Source: UBA10906 sp049296695 (GTDB lineage: Bacteria > Pseudomonadota > Gammaproteobacteria > Methylococcales > Methylomonadaceae). Taken from it: 64,000 nt of DNA. Shown here piece after piece: positions 9,368 through 17,856 of this stretch (within the stretch, counting starts at the first letter, position 1; the number at the start of each line of letters is the position of its first letter). The stretch is taken from the NCBI GenBank assembly GCA_049296695.1, contig JBAQSX010000112.1:1-64000 (forward strand), read 5' to 3'. The notes beneath the pieces were generated by a model. It had not been told where the DNA came from and did no database searches. It worked only from the letters and a program-made list of their open reading frames with translations. Both the position numbers and the translations under genes were made by a program.

Positions 9368-10963
9368 TTAAGGAATTAATATGCTATTTTTTGCAGGCTG
9401 ACTATTATCTAAATCAGGATAATCCAAAGTGTAATGCAATCCACGACTTTCTTTGCGCAATAATGCGCAACGAATAATCAGTTCTGCCACTATTACTAAA
9501 TTGCGCAATTCTAATAAATCGCTAGTGACTCTGAAATTACTGTAATATTCAGCAATTTCTTTTTTTAATAATTCCACCCGATTTAAAGCGCGATATAAAC
9601 GTTTATCACTGCGCACAATTCCTACATAATCCCACATAAAACGCCGTAATTCATCCCAATTATGGGAAACTACTACTTCTTCGTCAGAATCACTGACTTG
9701 AGATTCATCCCATAAATGTAAAGGTGGCGGCGGGGCAATACTATTTATTTTAGTTAAAATATCTTCGCTAGCACGCTCAGCAAATACTAAACATTCTAAT
9801 AATGAATTACTCGCCATTCTATTCGCGCCGTGTAATCCAGTGCTTGCTACTTCACCTATTGCATATAAGTTTTCAATATCAGTTCTGGCATAACTATCAG
9901 TTAATACGCCGCCACAAGTATAATGCGCTGAAGGTACTACAGGAATGGGTTGTTTAGTTATATCAATACCGAATTTCAAACATTTTTTATGAATATTAGG
10001 GAAATGTTTTAAGATAAATTCTTCGGATTTATGACTAATATCTAAATAAACGCAATCAATACCGCGTTTTTTAATTTCATGGTCAATAGCTCGCGCCACA
10101 ATATCGCGTGGTGCTAATTCAGCTCTGGAATCAAAATTGTGCATAAAAGGCGAACCGTCAGGCAGAATTAATTTACCGCCCTCACCTCTAACCGCTTCGC
10201 TAATTAAATAAGATTTGGCTTGAGGATGATATAAACAAGTGGGATGAAACTGCATGAATTCCATATTGCTGACCCGACAACCCGCTCGCCATGCTAGGGC
10301 AATGCCGTCACCTGTGGCACTTTGTGGATTGGTGCTGTATAGATAAACTTTACTCGCGCCGCCTGTGGCAAGTACCACTACGCGCGCACTAAAGGTTTTG
10401 ACCTGTTGTTGCTGGGAATCTAACACATACGCGCCAACAATGCGTTTGCCTGTCGCGGTTTGCTCAGTAATTAATTCGACGACGTTGTGATGTTCAAATA
10501 AATCGATATTGGCGTGTTCTTTGGCACGTTCAATTAAAGATAAGGATACCGCTTTACCTGTGGCATCGGCGGTGTGGACAATGCGTCGATGTGAATGCCC
10601 ACCTTCACGGTTTAAATGCAGAATTTTCTCACCTGTGGCGGTCAGTTCTTCGGTGAACATTACGCCTTGCTGGCGCAACCAATTAATGGATTTTTTACCA
10701 TGCGTGACCGTTAAACGCACAATATCGGGGTCACACAGCCCCGCGCCTGCATCTAAGGTATCTTCAATATGCGATTCAATAGAATCTTCGGCATCAAATA
10801 CCGCAGAAATTCCGCCTTGCGCGTAATAAGTGCTACCTGCTGTTAAGGCAAATTTAGATAAAACCGCGACCCGCGAAACCTGCTCAGCTAGTTTGAGTGC
10901 TAAACTCAAACCCGCGCCGCCGCTACCGATAATTAAAACATCGTAAGGTGTACAATAAGACAT
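9368..10963 (-). CDS. nadB: L-aspartate oxidase NadB
   Basis: This 531-residue flavoprotein oxidises L-aspartate to iminoaspartate, the first step of de novo NAD synthesis. The N-terminal FAD-binding motif is GSGGAGLSLALKLA. Family motifs include YYAQGGISA, LNREGGHSHRRI (substrate contact region) and MEFMQFHPTCLY. The FAD-contacting SAHYTCGG is followed by LHGANRMASNSLLE, and a helical C-terminal domain completes the protein. Length matches the family. It is divergent from rpoE with 143 nt between the two starts, an arrangement also found next to the rpoE locus in E. coli. Confidence 0.95.
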   Translation of the reverse strand: MSYCTPYDVLIIGSGGAGLSLALKLAEQVSRVAVLSKFALTAGSTYYAQGGISAVFDAEDSIESHIEDTLDAGAGLCDPDIVRLTVTHGKKSINWLRQQGVMFTEELTATGEKILHLNREGGHSHRRIVHTADATGKAVSLSLIERAKEHANIDLFEHHNVVELITEQTATGKRIVGAYVLDSQQQQVKTFSARVVVLATGGASKVYLYSTNPQSATGDGIALAWRAGCRVSNMEFMQFHPTCLYHPQAKSYLISEAVRGEGGKLILPDGSPFMHNFDSRAELAPRDIVARAIDHEIKKRGIDCVYLDISHKSEEFILKHFPNIHKKCLKFGIDITKQPIPVVPSAHYTCGGVLTDSYARTDIENLYAIGEVASTGLHGANRMASNSLLECLVFAERASEDILTKINSIAPPPPLHLWDESQVSDSDEEVVVSHNWDELRRFMWDYVGIVRSDKRLYRALNRVELLKKEIAEYYSNFRVTSDLLELRNLVIVAELIIRCALLRKESRGLHYTLDYPDLDNSQPAKNSILIP

Positions 10964-11068
10964 AATCTAGGAAAAAACTCACTGCCTGTGGCTTAGTTAG
11001 CATTGTTTGGCGATAATAACGTTTTTTGCAGTGATAGCAACCTTTCTGTTCATAAGAACGTAATAATC

Positions 11069-11095
11069 GAACTTGTGGCGTTTTCTTTTGTCAAC
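11069..11095 (+). promoter_or_regulatory. Candidate sigma-E-type promoter upstream of rpoE
   Basis: GAACTT at 11069-11074, a 16-nt spacer and TCAA at 11091 resemble the RpoE consensus (GAACTT, 16-17 nt, TCAAA/TCTGA). This would be autoregulation, as is known for rpoE in enterobacteria. The predicted transcript start would lie only a few bases before the ATG at 11107, which makes the message nearly leaderless. That is unusual, so the call stays tentative. Confidence 0.4.
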
Positions 11096-11106
11096 TCACC
11101 TATTCA

Positions 11107-11706
11107 ATGACTGTGCTAAGCATTCCGATAAAACCCAGCGAACAATTGGATCAAGAACTGGTCGAACGTGTCCAGCAAGGCGATAAAGCCGCTTATAATT
11201 TGTTGGTTTTAAAATATCAGCACAAAATTATTCAATTGGTAAATCGTTATATAAAAGATGCCAGTGAAGCACAGGATGTGGCGCAAGAAGCGTTTATTAA
11301 AGCTTACCGTGCCATTGGTAGTTTTCGTGGTGAGGCGAGTTTTTATACTTGGCTGTATCGCATTGCCATTAATACTGCTAAAAATTATTTAGTATCGCGT
11401 TCGCGCCGTGGCGTTGATTTGCAAGTTGAAATGCAAGATGCTGAACATTTTGAAAATACCGCGCAACTCTATTGTTTAGATACCCCCGAACAATTGCTAT
11501 TAAATCAAGAAATTATTGAAACGATTAAAAGCGCGATTGAAAATCTGCCCGATGAAATGCGTTTAGCCATTATGTTGCGCGAATTTGAAGGTATGAGTTA
11601 TGAAGAAATTGCCCATACTATGAACTGCCCAGTCGGCACGGTGCGTTCACGCATTTTTAGAGCGCGTGAAGCGATTAATACTAAACTAAGCCCATTGCTG
11701 GATTGA
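11107..11706 (+). CDS. rpoE: RNA polymerase sigma factor RpoE (sigma-E/AlgU)
   Basis: This 199-residue ECF sigma factor has region 2 (ERVQQGDKAAYNLLVLKYQ, DVAQEAFIKAYRAI, FYTWLYRIAINTAKNYL) and region 4 (LPDEMRLAIMLREFEG, MSYEEIAHTMNCPVGTVRSR). These are near-identical to the enterobacterial and pseudomonad RpoE/AlgU forms. It directs the response to envelope stress. No internal Met offers an alternative start. It is followed after 3 nt by its anti-sigma gene, with which it forms an operon. Confidence 0.96.
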   Translation: MTVLSIPIKPSEQLDQELVERVQQGDKAAYNLLVLKYQHKIIQLVNRYIKDASEAQDVAQEAFIKAYRAIGSFRGEASFYTWLYRIAINTAKNYLVSRSRRGVDLQVEMQDAEHFENTAQLYCLDTPEQLLLNQEIIETIKSAIENLPDEMRLAIMLREFEGMSYEEIAHTMNCPVGTVRSRIFRAREAINTKLSPLLD

Positions 11707-11709
11707 GTT

Positions 11710-12189
11710 ATGCCTGAAGAACTACATCAAAAAATCTCTCAATTTTTGGATAATGAACTCGAAATTGATGAAGCTTTAGAATTGTTGCATACCATGCAAC
11801 ATAAAGAGGATTTGCATCATAAAATGCAACGTTATCAAGCGATTAGTCATGCCTTAAAAAGTCAGGTGTTTTTACCTGTAAAAACCGATTTTTCAGCACG
11901 GATTGCCCAAGCGATTCATGAATATGAAGAGCATCATCCTACGCTTTTGACTAAAACATTTAAACCCTTTTGGCTAACCCTAGCCGCTTCTGCGACTTTT
12001 TTGGCAGTTATTGGTTTTCAAATTAATGACTTGAGATTAAATAAACCCCATCCTCTGCCAGCGCAAACTACACAACAAACACTCGCCACTCTCAGTAAAA
12101 CCAATAATCATAATCGCCCCCTATTACTACACAGCAATGATGTGCTTGCTAAAATCGATACCAAAACCGTGAGTTATCAACACAAATGA
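11710..12189 (+). CDS. rseA: Anti-sigma-E factor RseA/MucA
   Basis: This 159-residue inner-membrane protein has an N-terminal cytoplasmic anti-sigma domain (about residues 1-75, beginning EELHQKISQFLDNELE). One transmembrane segment follows (about 90-108, WLTLAASATFLAVIGFQI), then a short, poorly conserved periplasmic tail. The family sequesters RpoE until regulated proteolysis. The periplasmic part is shorter than in E. coli. No rseB/mucB gene follows, and the next 400 nt are non-coding. Confidence 0.88.
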   Translation: MPEELHQKISQFLDNELEIDEALELLHTMQHKEDLHHKMQRYQAISHALKSQVFLPVKTDFSARIAQAIHEYEEHHPTLLTKTFKPFWLTLAASATFLAVIGFQINDLRLNKPHPLPAQTTQQTLATLSKTNNHNRPLLLHSNDVLAKIDTKTVSYQHK

Positions 12190-12587
12190 TGTTTATGGTT
12201 ATGAATTTGATTAAATATTCTCAATGCAAAAAAGCTGTTTTAGCAAAAAATAATTAACAACCACTCTACGCTTTCAAACGCCTTATTAACGCTCCACACG
12301 CCCTTTTAATAAAAGGGCTGAGCGTGTTCAAATTCCCACTTTGCTTTTGTTAAATTATTTTTAATTACAATTAAGGTTTTTTATGGTACAAAATAAAAAA
12401 CCCAAGTATTAACGATAAGCTTAAAGCTAGTATGCAAAAATTTATTAACATTCTCTTTATTAGTTAATAAATTTTAAATACCCTCAATAATAATTATTGT
12501 AGACAATAAAAATCATAAAGCCTCGCTTAGTTGATTAAATATTGAATAGCAATGGAATTTTACTGTTTTATCTTTTAAAAAATTATT
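12190..12587. other. Non-coding gap between rseA and the cytochrome gene
   Basis: No credible coding region is seen. A short inverted repeat, GCCCTTTTAATAAAAGGGC, lies near 12300 and could form a hairpin, but no T-run follows it. The rest is AT-rich and probably contains the promoter for the cytochrome-ccm operon. Confidence 0.5.
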
Positions 12588-12890
12588 ATGAAAAAATTAC
12601 TTTTACTTATCGTATTTAGCAGTCCCTGTTTTTCAGCCGATATTAGCACTGGCAGGCAACAACAATTACACGACTTATTAAAAAACGATTGCGGCGCGTG
12701 TCATGGTTTAACTTTAAAAGGTGGCATGGGTCCTGCATTATTACCCGAAAACTTAGCGGGTAAACCCGATGAATTTTTAATTAATACGATATTAAATGGA
12801 CGTAAAGGCACAGCCATGCCGCCGTGGAATACTTTTATGAATAAAGATGAAGCCGCGTGGCTGGTACAGCAATTAAAAACTACTAAATAA
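12588..12890 (+). CDS. Small periplasmic c-type cytochrome (cytochrome c55X/NirC-like)
   Basis: This 100-residue precursor has a signal peptide of about 16 residues and a mature part with one haem site, CGACH (about residues 35-39), plus a probable axial Met in AMPPWN near the C-terminus. The order LKNDCGACHGLTLKGGMGPAL then LINTILNG and MPPW is characteristic of cytochrome c55X, which lies in haem d1/nitrite reductase (nir) clusters of denitrifiers. It presumably carries electrons in the periplasm. It sits 4 nt before ccmA, whose operon attaches the haem it needs. No nir genes are in the window, so the physiological partner is unknown. Confidence 0.82.
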   Translation: MKKLLLLIVFSSPCFSADISTGRQQQLHDLLKNDCGACHGLTLKGGMGPALLPENLAGKPDEFLINTILNGRKGTAMPPWNTFMNKDEAAWLVQQLKTTK

Positions 12891-12894
12891 AATC

Positions 12895-13515
12895 ATGATA
12901 CAAGCCCTTAATTTAAGTTGTAGCCGTGATGATAGAACCTTATTTTCTGAATTAAGCTTTAGTGTTAATGCAGGACAGGTTTTATTATTAGAAGGCAAAA
13001 ACGGTAGCGGTAAAACCACCTTATTACGCATATTATGCGGATTTAGAGAAGCCGATAGTGGACAAATACTATGGCATAATGAGCCTATAGAAACTACCGA
13101 TTATCACGCCGACATGGCCTATATTGGCCATTTAGACGGTATTAAAAAAGAATTAACCGTATTAGAGAATTTAAAAATGTCGTTGGCTTTAGCGACTGCG
13201 GGTAATTACACAATTACTCAAGCTTTAGAAAAAGTACATTTAGCAGGGTATGATGACGCGTTAGTTCAAACCTTATCAGCAGGACAAAAACGAAGATTAT
13301 CCCTAGCGCGTTTATTAATTACTAAAAAACCTTTATGGTTATTAGATGAACCGTTCACCTCATTAGATAAAAGCGGCATTGCTTTAATTTCTGAGTTAAT
13401 GGTAGAGCATTGTCAACTGGGTGGTTTAATTATTTTAACCTCGCATCATGATTTAGATTTAAAAGCAATTGAAGTGCAACGCATTAATTTAAGCCAACGT
13501 AAAACTCTAAAATAG
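12895..13515 (+). CDS. ccmA: Haem exporter ATP-binding protein CcmA
   Basis: This 206-residue ABC ATPase has Walker A GKNGSGKTT (about residue 34), signature LSAGQKRRLSLARLL, Walker B WLLDEP and switch histidine TSHHDL. Its size and the position before ccmB identify it as CcmA. CcmA drives release of holo-CcmE from CcmC in System I cytochrome c maturation. It starts 4 nt after the cytochrome gene stop. Confidence 0.94.
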   Translation: MIQALNLSCSRDDRTLFSELSFSVNAGQVLLLEGKNGSGKTTLLRILCGFREADSGQILWHNEPIETTDYHADMAYIGHLDGIKKELTVLENLKMSLALATAGNYTITQALEKVHLAGYDDALVQTLSAGQKRRLSLARLLITKKPLWLLDEPFTSLDKSGIALISELMVEHCQLGGLIILTSHHDLDLKAIEVQRINLSQRKTLK

Positions 13516-13553
13516 TTAAAACTAGTCCCCCTGTTCATTTATTAATTAAAATC

Positions 13554-14231
13554 ATGTCACCATTATTTAAAGCTTTTTTTGCCTTAATTCGTAGAGATTT
13601 AATTTTAGCCCTGCGTAGACGCGCTGAAATTGCCAATCCCTTATTATTTTTTGTCTTAGTCATTACCTTATTTCCTTTAGGTATCGGAGCGCAACCGCAA
13701 TTATTACAAAGTATCGCGCCGGGAATTATTTGGGTGTCGGCATTACTCGCGGCAATGTTATCGCTCGATAGTTTATTTCGCTCTGATTTTGATGATGGTT
13801 CATTAGAACAAATATTATTAAGCTCACATCCCACCAGTATTTTAATACTTGCCAAAATTACCGCGCATTGGTTAGTCACGGGTTTACCTTTATTATTAAT
13901 CGCGCCCTTATTGGCGGTTTTTTTAGGAATGCCGACACATACTTTAAGCACCTTATTATTAACCTTATTATTAGGTACACCAGTATTAAGTTTAATTGGT
14001 GCAATTGGCGTGGCATTAACCGTGGGTTTACGCCGTGGCGGTATGATATTATCGTTATTAGTATTACCCTTATATGTACCAGTATTAATTTTTGCCAGTA
14101 ATGCAGTCGATATGGCAAATAGTGGACTGCCTGTAAATGCGCAAATTAATATTTTAATTTCTATGTTACTCATGGCATTAGTGCTTGCACCTTGGCCAAC
14201 ATCTGCCGCATTAAAAATGAGCGTTAGTTAA
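13554..14231 (+). CDS. ccmB: Haem exporter membrane protein CcmB
   Basis: This 225-residue integral membrane protein has about six hydrophobic segments. It opens with FFALIRRDLILALRRRAEI and carries the typical FRSDFDDGSLEQILLS stretch. It is the permease component of the CcmAB complex in the inner membrane. It lies 38 nt after ccmA. The next gene is not ccmC but an unrelated diiron protein, so the usual ccmABC order is interrupted here. Confidence 0.93.
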   Translation: MSPLFKAFFALIRRDLILALRRRAEIANPLLFFVLVITLFPLGIGAQPQLLQSIAPGIIWVSALLAAMLSLDSLFRSDFDDGSLEQILLSSHPTSILILAKITAHWLVTGLPLLLIAPLLAVFLGMPTHTLSTLLLTLLLGTPVLSLIGAIGVALTVGLRRGGMILSLLVLPLYVPVLIFASNAVDMANSGLPVNAQINILISMLLMALVLAPWPTSAALKMSVS

Positions 14232-14295
14232 ACAATCCCCCATTAAATCCCGTAAAATGTCAGGCTCACAAACTAAAAAAACTGGAGTTAAGCGC

Positions 14296-15189
14296 ATGAG
14301 CCAAGCCAAATACCGTTCCATTTTTTCACCCGCAAACAAACAACAACGTACTGAAAACTTTGAAAATTATTGGGAATTTACCCAACAACACGGCGGGCAG
14401 TTACTCGAAGCAGAACGCGATTTAGCCAAAAAACGCGCAAGATTGGAATATTTTCAAACTAATCCCGTCAGCTTAAAAAAGCCCCTAGCCAATCCCGATG
14501 CTTTTTATCGCAATTACATTGAAATGCACGATGACCCCAAATCCTTAGACCGCATGACACTTATGCTCACAGGCATTTATAAATTTGCGCGGCATGAATG
14601 GGTGGGGATAAAAGGCGCGTGGGACGTTGTACCCGACATGGCACATTCCTATAGCGTAGAAGATAAAATCAGTCGCGTACATTTAGCCGAAGAGTTTTGT
14701 CATGTGCGTTTATTTGATGAAATGTTGCGTACTTGTGGTTTGGATAAAGTGGAATGGGTACCGCTAAGCCCTTGGAAGGAAAAAGTTTATGAACAGTTTC
14801 CTAAAGTACCGGGGTTTTTAATGGACACGCCTGCGTTTGTCACTGAATTAATGGGCGTGACTTTTTATTTTCATTTACATGCTTTATTTGATGAAGTGCT
14901 TGCCGATGAACCCGAAGTGTGTGCGCGTTTAAAAGAATTACTCGATGAAATTACCATAGATGAAATTGCTCACGTTGGACAACGCCGTAATTTTATAGGT
15001 GGTTTAGGTATTAAAATTTCTAAATGGTTGGTCAGTCCTTTTTATACCATGTTCTTTAATGATATTCCCGAAGTGAAATATTTATTTAATGTTAAACAAA
15101 TGATTAAAGACGGTGAGGCGTTTGATTTTAATAGTGTTCCTGACCACATGATTGCTAAAAGTTGGATTCCTTCTTATTGCAAAGTGTAA
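14296..15189 (+). CDS. Ferritin-like diiron protein, function unknown
   Basis: This protein has about 297 residues. The ATG at 14296 is preferred over the in-frame ATG at 14257 because GGAG lies about 8 nt upstream of it. Two E-x-x-H motifs are visible: EEFCH in the middle (HLAEEFCHVRLFDEM) and DEIAH in the second half (ITIDEIAHVGQRRNF). Additional acidic residues occur in helices between them (FVTELMGV, LFDEVLADE). This spacing fits the four-helix ferritin-like diiron fold of oxygenases and oxidases. No specific family is recognised. Its place between ccmB and ccmC hints at oxygen- or haem-linked chemistry but does not prove it. Confidence 0.65.
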   Translation: MSQAKYRSIFSPANKQQRTENFENYWEFTQQHGGQLLEAERDLAKKRARLEYFQTNPVSLKKPLANPDAFYRNYIEMHDDPKSLDRMTLMLTGIYKFARHEWVGIKGAWDVVPDMAHSYSVEDKISRVHLAEEFCHVRLFDEMLRTCGLDKVEWVPLSPWKEKVYEQFPKVPGFLMDTPAFVTELMGVTFYFHLHALFDEVLADEPEVCARLKELLDEITIDEIAHVGQRRNFIGGLGIKISKWLVSPFYTMFFNDIPEVKYLFNVKQMIKDGEAFDFNSVPDHMIAKSWIPSYCKV

Positions 15190-15259
15190 TTGATAGGTTA
15201 ATATAGGACGCGCTTTAAGCGCATCTTATATTATTAACTACCATTGAAGAGGACATATC

Positions 15260-15886
15260 ATGCTAAAAAGAATAATAATGCCTTTATTAATAATTAATTT
15301 AACGGCTTGTGGTACACCTTGGAAAATGACACCACCTGAGCAAACTGCTTTAGATCAAATGTTATTATCCACCGCAGCCGAACGCGCCGCCAATATCAGT
15401 AATAGCGATGAGCAGGGGCGTATTATTAATAATTGGAATACTCGCTTAGGCAAAACCTTTATTGATGGGCGTAGTTTTACTTATCAACAGCAATATGCTG
15501 TGCAGGCGGTAAAACGTTATTTTTTAGATAATGGCGTAGCATTAGTTGATGATATAAAACAAGCCGATACTATTTTAGAAGTATCAAGCGGCGCGTTATC
15601 GGTTGATAATACGGAATCATTTGTGGGGATTCCTAAATTAGGATTACCGATTCCTTTGGCGGGGCAATTAAGTATTCCTGAAGTACCTTTGTACAAGAAA
15701 GAAACCAATCGCGCTTTGGCTAAGTTTTCGATGAGTTTTAAAGACGCACAAACAGGTAAAGAGAAATTAAAATCGATTGCTAAAATCGGTACGGCGCAAG
15801 TAGAAAAATGGAATATCTTTTTAATGTTCCGCTTTACTGATAATGATTTGAATTTGCCTAAAGAATATAAAGGCGTGGATTTTTAA
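15260..15886 (+). CDS. Putative lipoprotein, function unknown
   Basis: This 208-residue protein starts with a basic-hydrophobic signal and a lipobox ending in LTAC (Cys about residue 17), so it is predicted to be a lipid-anchored envelope protein. The mature part begins TPPEQTALDQMLLSTAAERA and has a central beta-rich region with glycine and proline (VGIPKLGLPIPLAGQ). I do not recognise a catalytic motif. The pattern is reminiscent of DUF6655-type lipoproteins. A GAGGA ribosome-binding site precedes the ATG. It is followed by a terminator, so it may end the transcript that begins upstream. Confidence 0.65.
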   Translation: MLKRIIMPLLIINLTACGTPWKMTPPEQTALDQMLLSTAAERAANISNSDEQGRIINNWNTRLGKTFIDGRSFTYQQQYAVQAVKRYFLDNGVALVDDIKQADTILEVSSGALSVDNTESFVGIPKLGLPIPLAGQLSIPEVPLYKKETNRALAKFSMSFKDAQTGKEKLKSIAKIGTAQVEKWNIFLMFRFTDNDLNLPKEYKGVDF

Positions 15887-15903
15887 GGCATTTATACATT
15901 AAT

Positions 15904-15931
15904 AAGCGATAACATAATTTTGTTATCGCTT
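15904..15931 (+). terminator. Hairpin terminator after the lipoprotein gene
   Basis: Perfect 11-bp arms AAGCGATAACA and TGTTATCGCTT with a 6-nt loop are followed by TTCTTATTCT. The hairpin separates the upstream ccmAB block from the ParA-HEPN pair. Confidence 0.75.
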
Positions 15932-15969
15932 TCTTATTCTCAACAAAATAAATATTTACAACATTAATT

Positions 15970-17070
15970 ATGAAAATAATATCTGTATTTAATAATAAAG
16001 GCGGTGTGGGTAAAACTACATTGACCTATCATTTAGCTCATATCTTAGCTGAAATGGGTAAAAAAGTATTAATTTTAGATTTAGATTCACAATGCAATAT
16101 CAGTTTATATGGCATGAAAGAAGAAGAATTAGAAAAAATATGGCGTGAAGAAGATGATATTATTGATAACGGTTTTAATGCCTATAATCCTTATAATGAT
16201 GATGTAAAAAAGTTATTTACATCAACTAGAACTACGCATTTTTTATTAAAATCGGTTGAAGATGGGATTAGTGATTATGAAGAATTACCTCCACCATTTA
16301 AAGTTACTGAAAACTTAGACCTTATTCCAAGTCGTTTAACGCTTTTTATGTATGAAAATAGAATTTCTGAGCGTTGGAATGGTATGTTTTTAGGGGAATC
16401 ATTATCTATTAAAACATTAACTAAAATTAGAAAGTTAGCAGAATCCTATTCTAATAAAAATCATTATGATTTTGTAATTATAGACACTTCATCTAATTTA
16501 GGAGCATTAAATAAAATTATGTATTTCACTGCCGATGGCTTTATTATTCCTTGTACTTTAGATGGTATGTCTTTATTTGCTATAAAAAGTTTAGGAAAAA
16601 TATTAAATGATTGGGATAGACAATTTAATACTTGTTTTAAACTTATTCTCGAAAGTAAACGCAAAGAATTTCCAGAAAAATCAGTTAGATTTTTAGGTTA
16701 TACATTGTATAACGCAAAGAGAAAAATTGATGACAAAGAGCAATTATGTTTGACACACCCCGATTTTAATTATGCTAAAAAAATACCAAATGCTATTAAA
16801 GAATATATTAGTGAAACCGTGCGTAAAAATCTCACTGAAGATATGGTGCAAAATTCTATAGGGAATAATTCAATAAGTTATACGCATAATACATTACCTA
16901 ATATGGCGCAAAAATATAAACAGCCAATGTGGAAAATACCCAATTATTGCGACCTTAATGATAAGGGAATAATTATAGCTAATCGTAAAATGTATGAAGA
17001 TACACGCGCAATGTACGAGGCGTTTGCAAAAGACTTGTTAATTAGAATAGCCACGTTAGACGAACAATAA
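15970..17070 (+). CDS. ParA/MinD-type ATPase, paired with a HEPN protein
   Basis: This 366-residue protein has the deviant Walker A motif NKGGVGKTT at residues 8-16, the switch-like LDLDSQCNIS at about 37-46 and FVIIDTSSN (Walker A', about 170-178). These define the ParA/Soj family. It is longer than chromosomal ParA (about 250-290). An insertion rich in acidic residues lies after switch I, and there is an extra C-terminal region. No parB follows. Instead a HEPN-like gene starts 4 nt later, so the two probably act together. Coding is more AT-rich than in the flanking ccm genes, consistent with acquisition. Partitioning is unlikely without a centromere-binding partner; a regulatory or defence ATPase is inferred. 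Confidence 0.8.
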   Translation: MKIISVFNNKGGVGKTTLTYHLAHILAEMGKKVLILDLDSQCNISLYGMKEEELEKIWREEDDIIDNGFNAYNPYNDDVKKLFTSTRTTHFLLKSVEDGISDYEELPPPFKVTENLDLIPSRLTLFMYENRISERWNGMFLGESLSIKTLTKIRKLAESYSNKNHYDFVIIDTSSNLGALNKIMYFTADGFIIPCTLDGMSLFAIKSLGKILNDWDRQFNTCFKLILESKRKEFPEKSVRFLGYTLYNAKRKIDDKEQLCLTHPDFNYAKKIPNAIKEYISETVRKNLTEDMVQNSIGNNSISYTHNTLPNMAQKYKQPMWKIPNYCDLNDKGIIIANRKMYEDTRAMYEAFAKDLLIRIATLDEQ

Positions 17071-17074
17071 GACT

Positions 17075-17830
17075 ATGATTAGTGATTTTAAAAATGCGAT
17101 TGAACAAGTTTTTACTGATTTTGAGAATAGGCTAAAACAACAGGAATTATTTCAAATTCAAACAGAATTATTAAGACAAGTTCAAAATGAAATTGAAATA
17201 GCTGGATATTGTCAGTTAGAAAGCGTGAAAAACATTTCACTAACTTACAAAGAGTTTTATAACCAATTAAAAGAAAGTGGTCGTAGTTATGAAAATATAA
17301 TCGCTGAAAAAAGTTTAGTTGATACTTACAGTGCATTTGAAATTTTTTTATCGGATTGTCTTTATATGCTTTATAAATTTCATCCTAAATTTTTAGGTAA
17401 AACGGTAAAAGTAGATACAACTTATTTACTAATAACTAAGGACACTTCACTTTGCGAAAAATATGTTATAGAACATGAAGTAAAAGGAATAATTCAATCA
17501 AATAATATCATGAAAATTCTTAATATATTTAAACAAGAACCATTTAAATTAAGTCTTGGTATTTCAGGAGAAAATATTTTTTGGCTGTATGAAATTTCAT
17601 TAATACGAAACTTAATTGTTCATAGTAAAAGCATCGTAAATAGTATTTATATTAATAGCATCAAAGAAATTACGCCTAAATATTCTTTTCAAGAAAATCA
17701 TGATATTTTTTCCCAACTAAATAGTGTTGTTGCAGATGCAAAAACACCAATTACAATAGTAAGTGAACAAATAAAAGTGGCATTAATTCATGATGCACAG
17801 CGTTTATATACTTACCATTCTACCAAGTAA
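17075..17830 (+). CDS. HEPN-domain protein (putative RNase toxin/effector)
   Basis: This 251-residue, mostly helical protein has an R-x4-H motif in IRNLIVHSK (R178, H183), the catalytic signature of HEPN ribonucleases. An N-terminal coiled-coil-like region (about residues 5-45, rich in Gln and Glu) precedes it. The segment LVDTYSAFEIFLSDCLYMLY resembles the first HEPN helix of large HEPN/RiboL-PSP-type proteins. It starts 4 nt after the ParA-like gene, implying co-expression. RNA cleavage is inferred from the motif and not proven. The nearest known parallels are abortive-infection and toxin-antitoxin HEPN proteins. Confidence 0.7.
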   Translation: MISDFKNAIEQVFTDFENRLKQQELFQIQTELLRQVQNEIEIAGYCQLESVKNISLTYKEFYNQLKESGRSYENIIAEKSLVDTYSAFEIFLSDCLYMLYKFHPKFLGKTVKVDTTYLLITKDTSLCEKYVIEHEVKGIIQSNNIMKILNIFKQEPFKLSLGISGENIFWLYEISLIRNLIVHSKSIVNSIYINSIKEITPKYSFQENHDIFSQLNSVVADAKTPITIVSEQIKVALIHDAQRLYTYHSTK

Positions 17831-17856
17831 TTATTTTCTAATCTCTCTCATTCAAT

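Noticed and set aside
13535..14173. 212-codon open frame opposite ccmB
   Set aside because: It is antisense to a clear ccmB gene, has low-complexity Asn/Lys/Ile composition and no ribosome-binding site; it reflects the codon use of ccmB.
15970..17070. Plasmid or chromosome partition ParA
   Set aside because: There is no ParB gene or centromere-like iteron, and the coupled partner is a HEPN protein.
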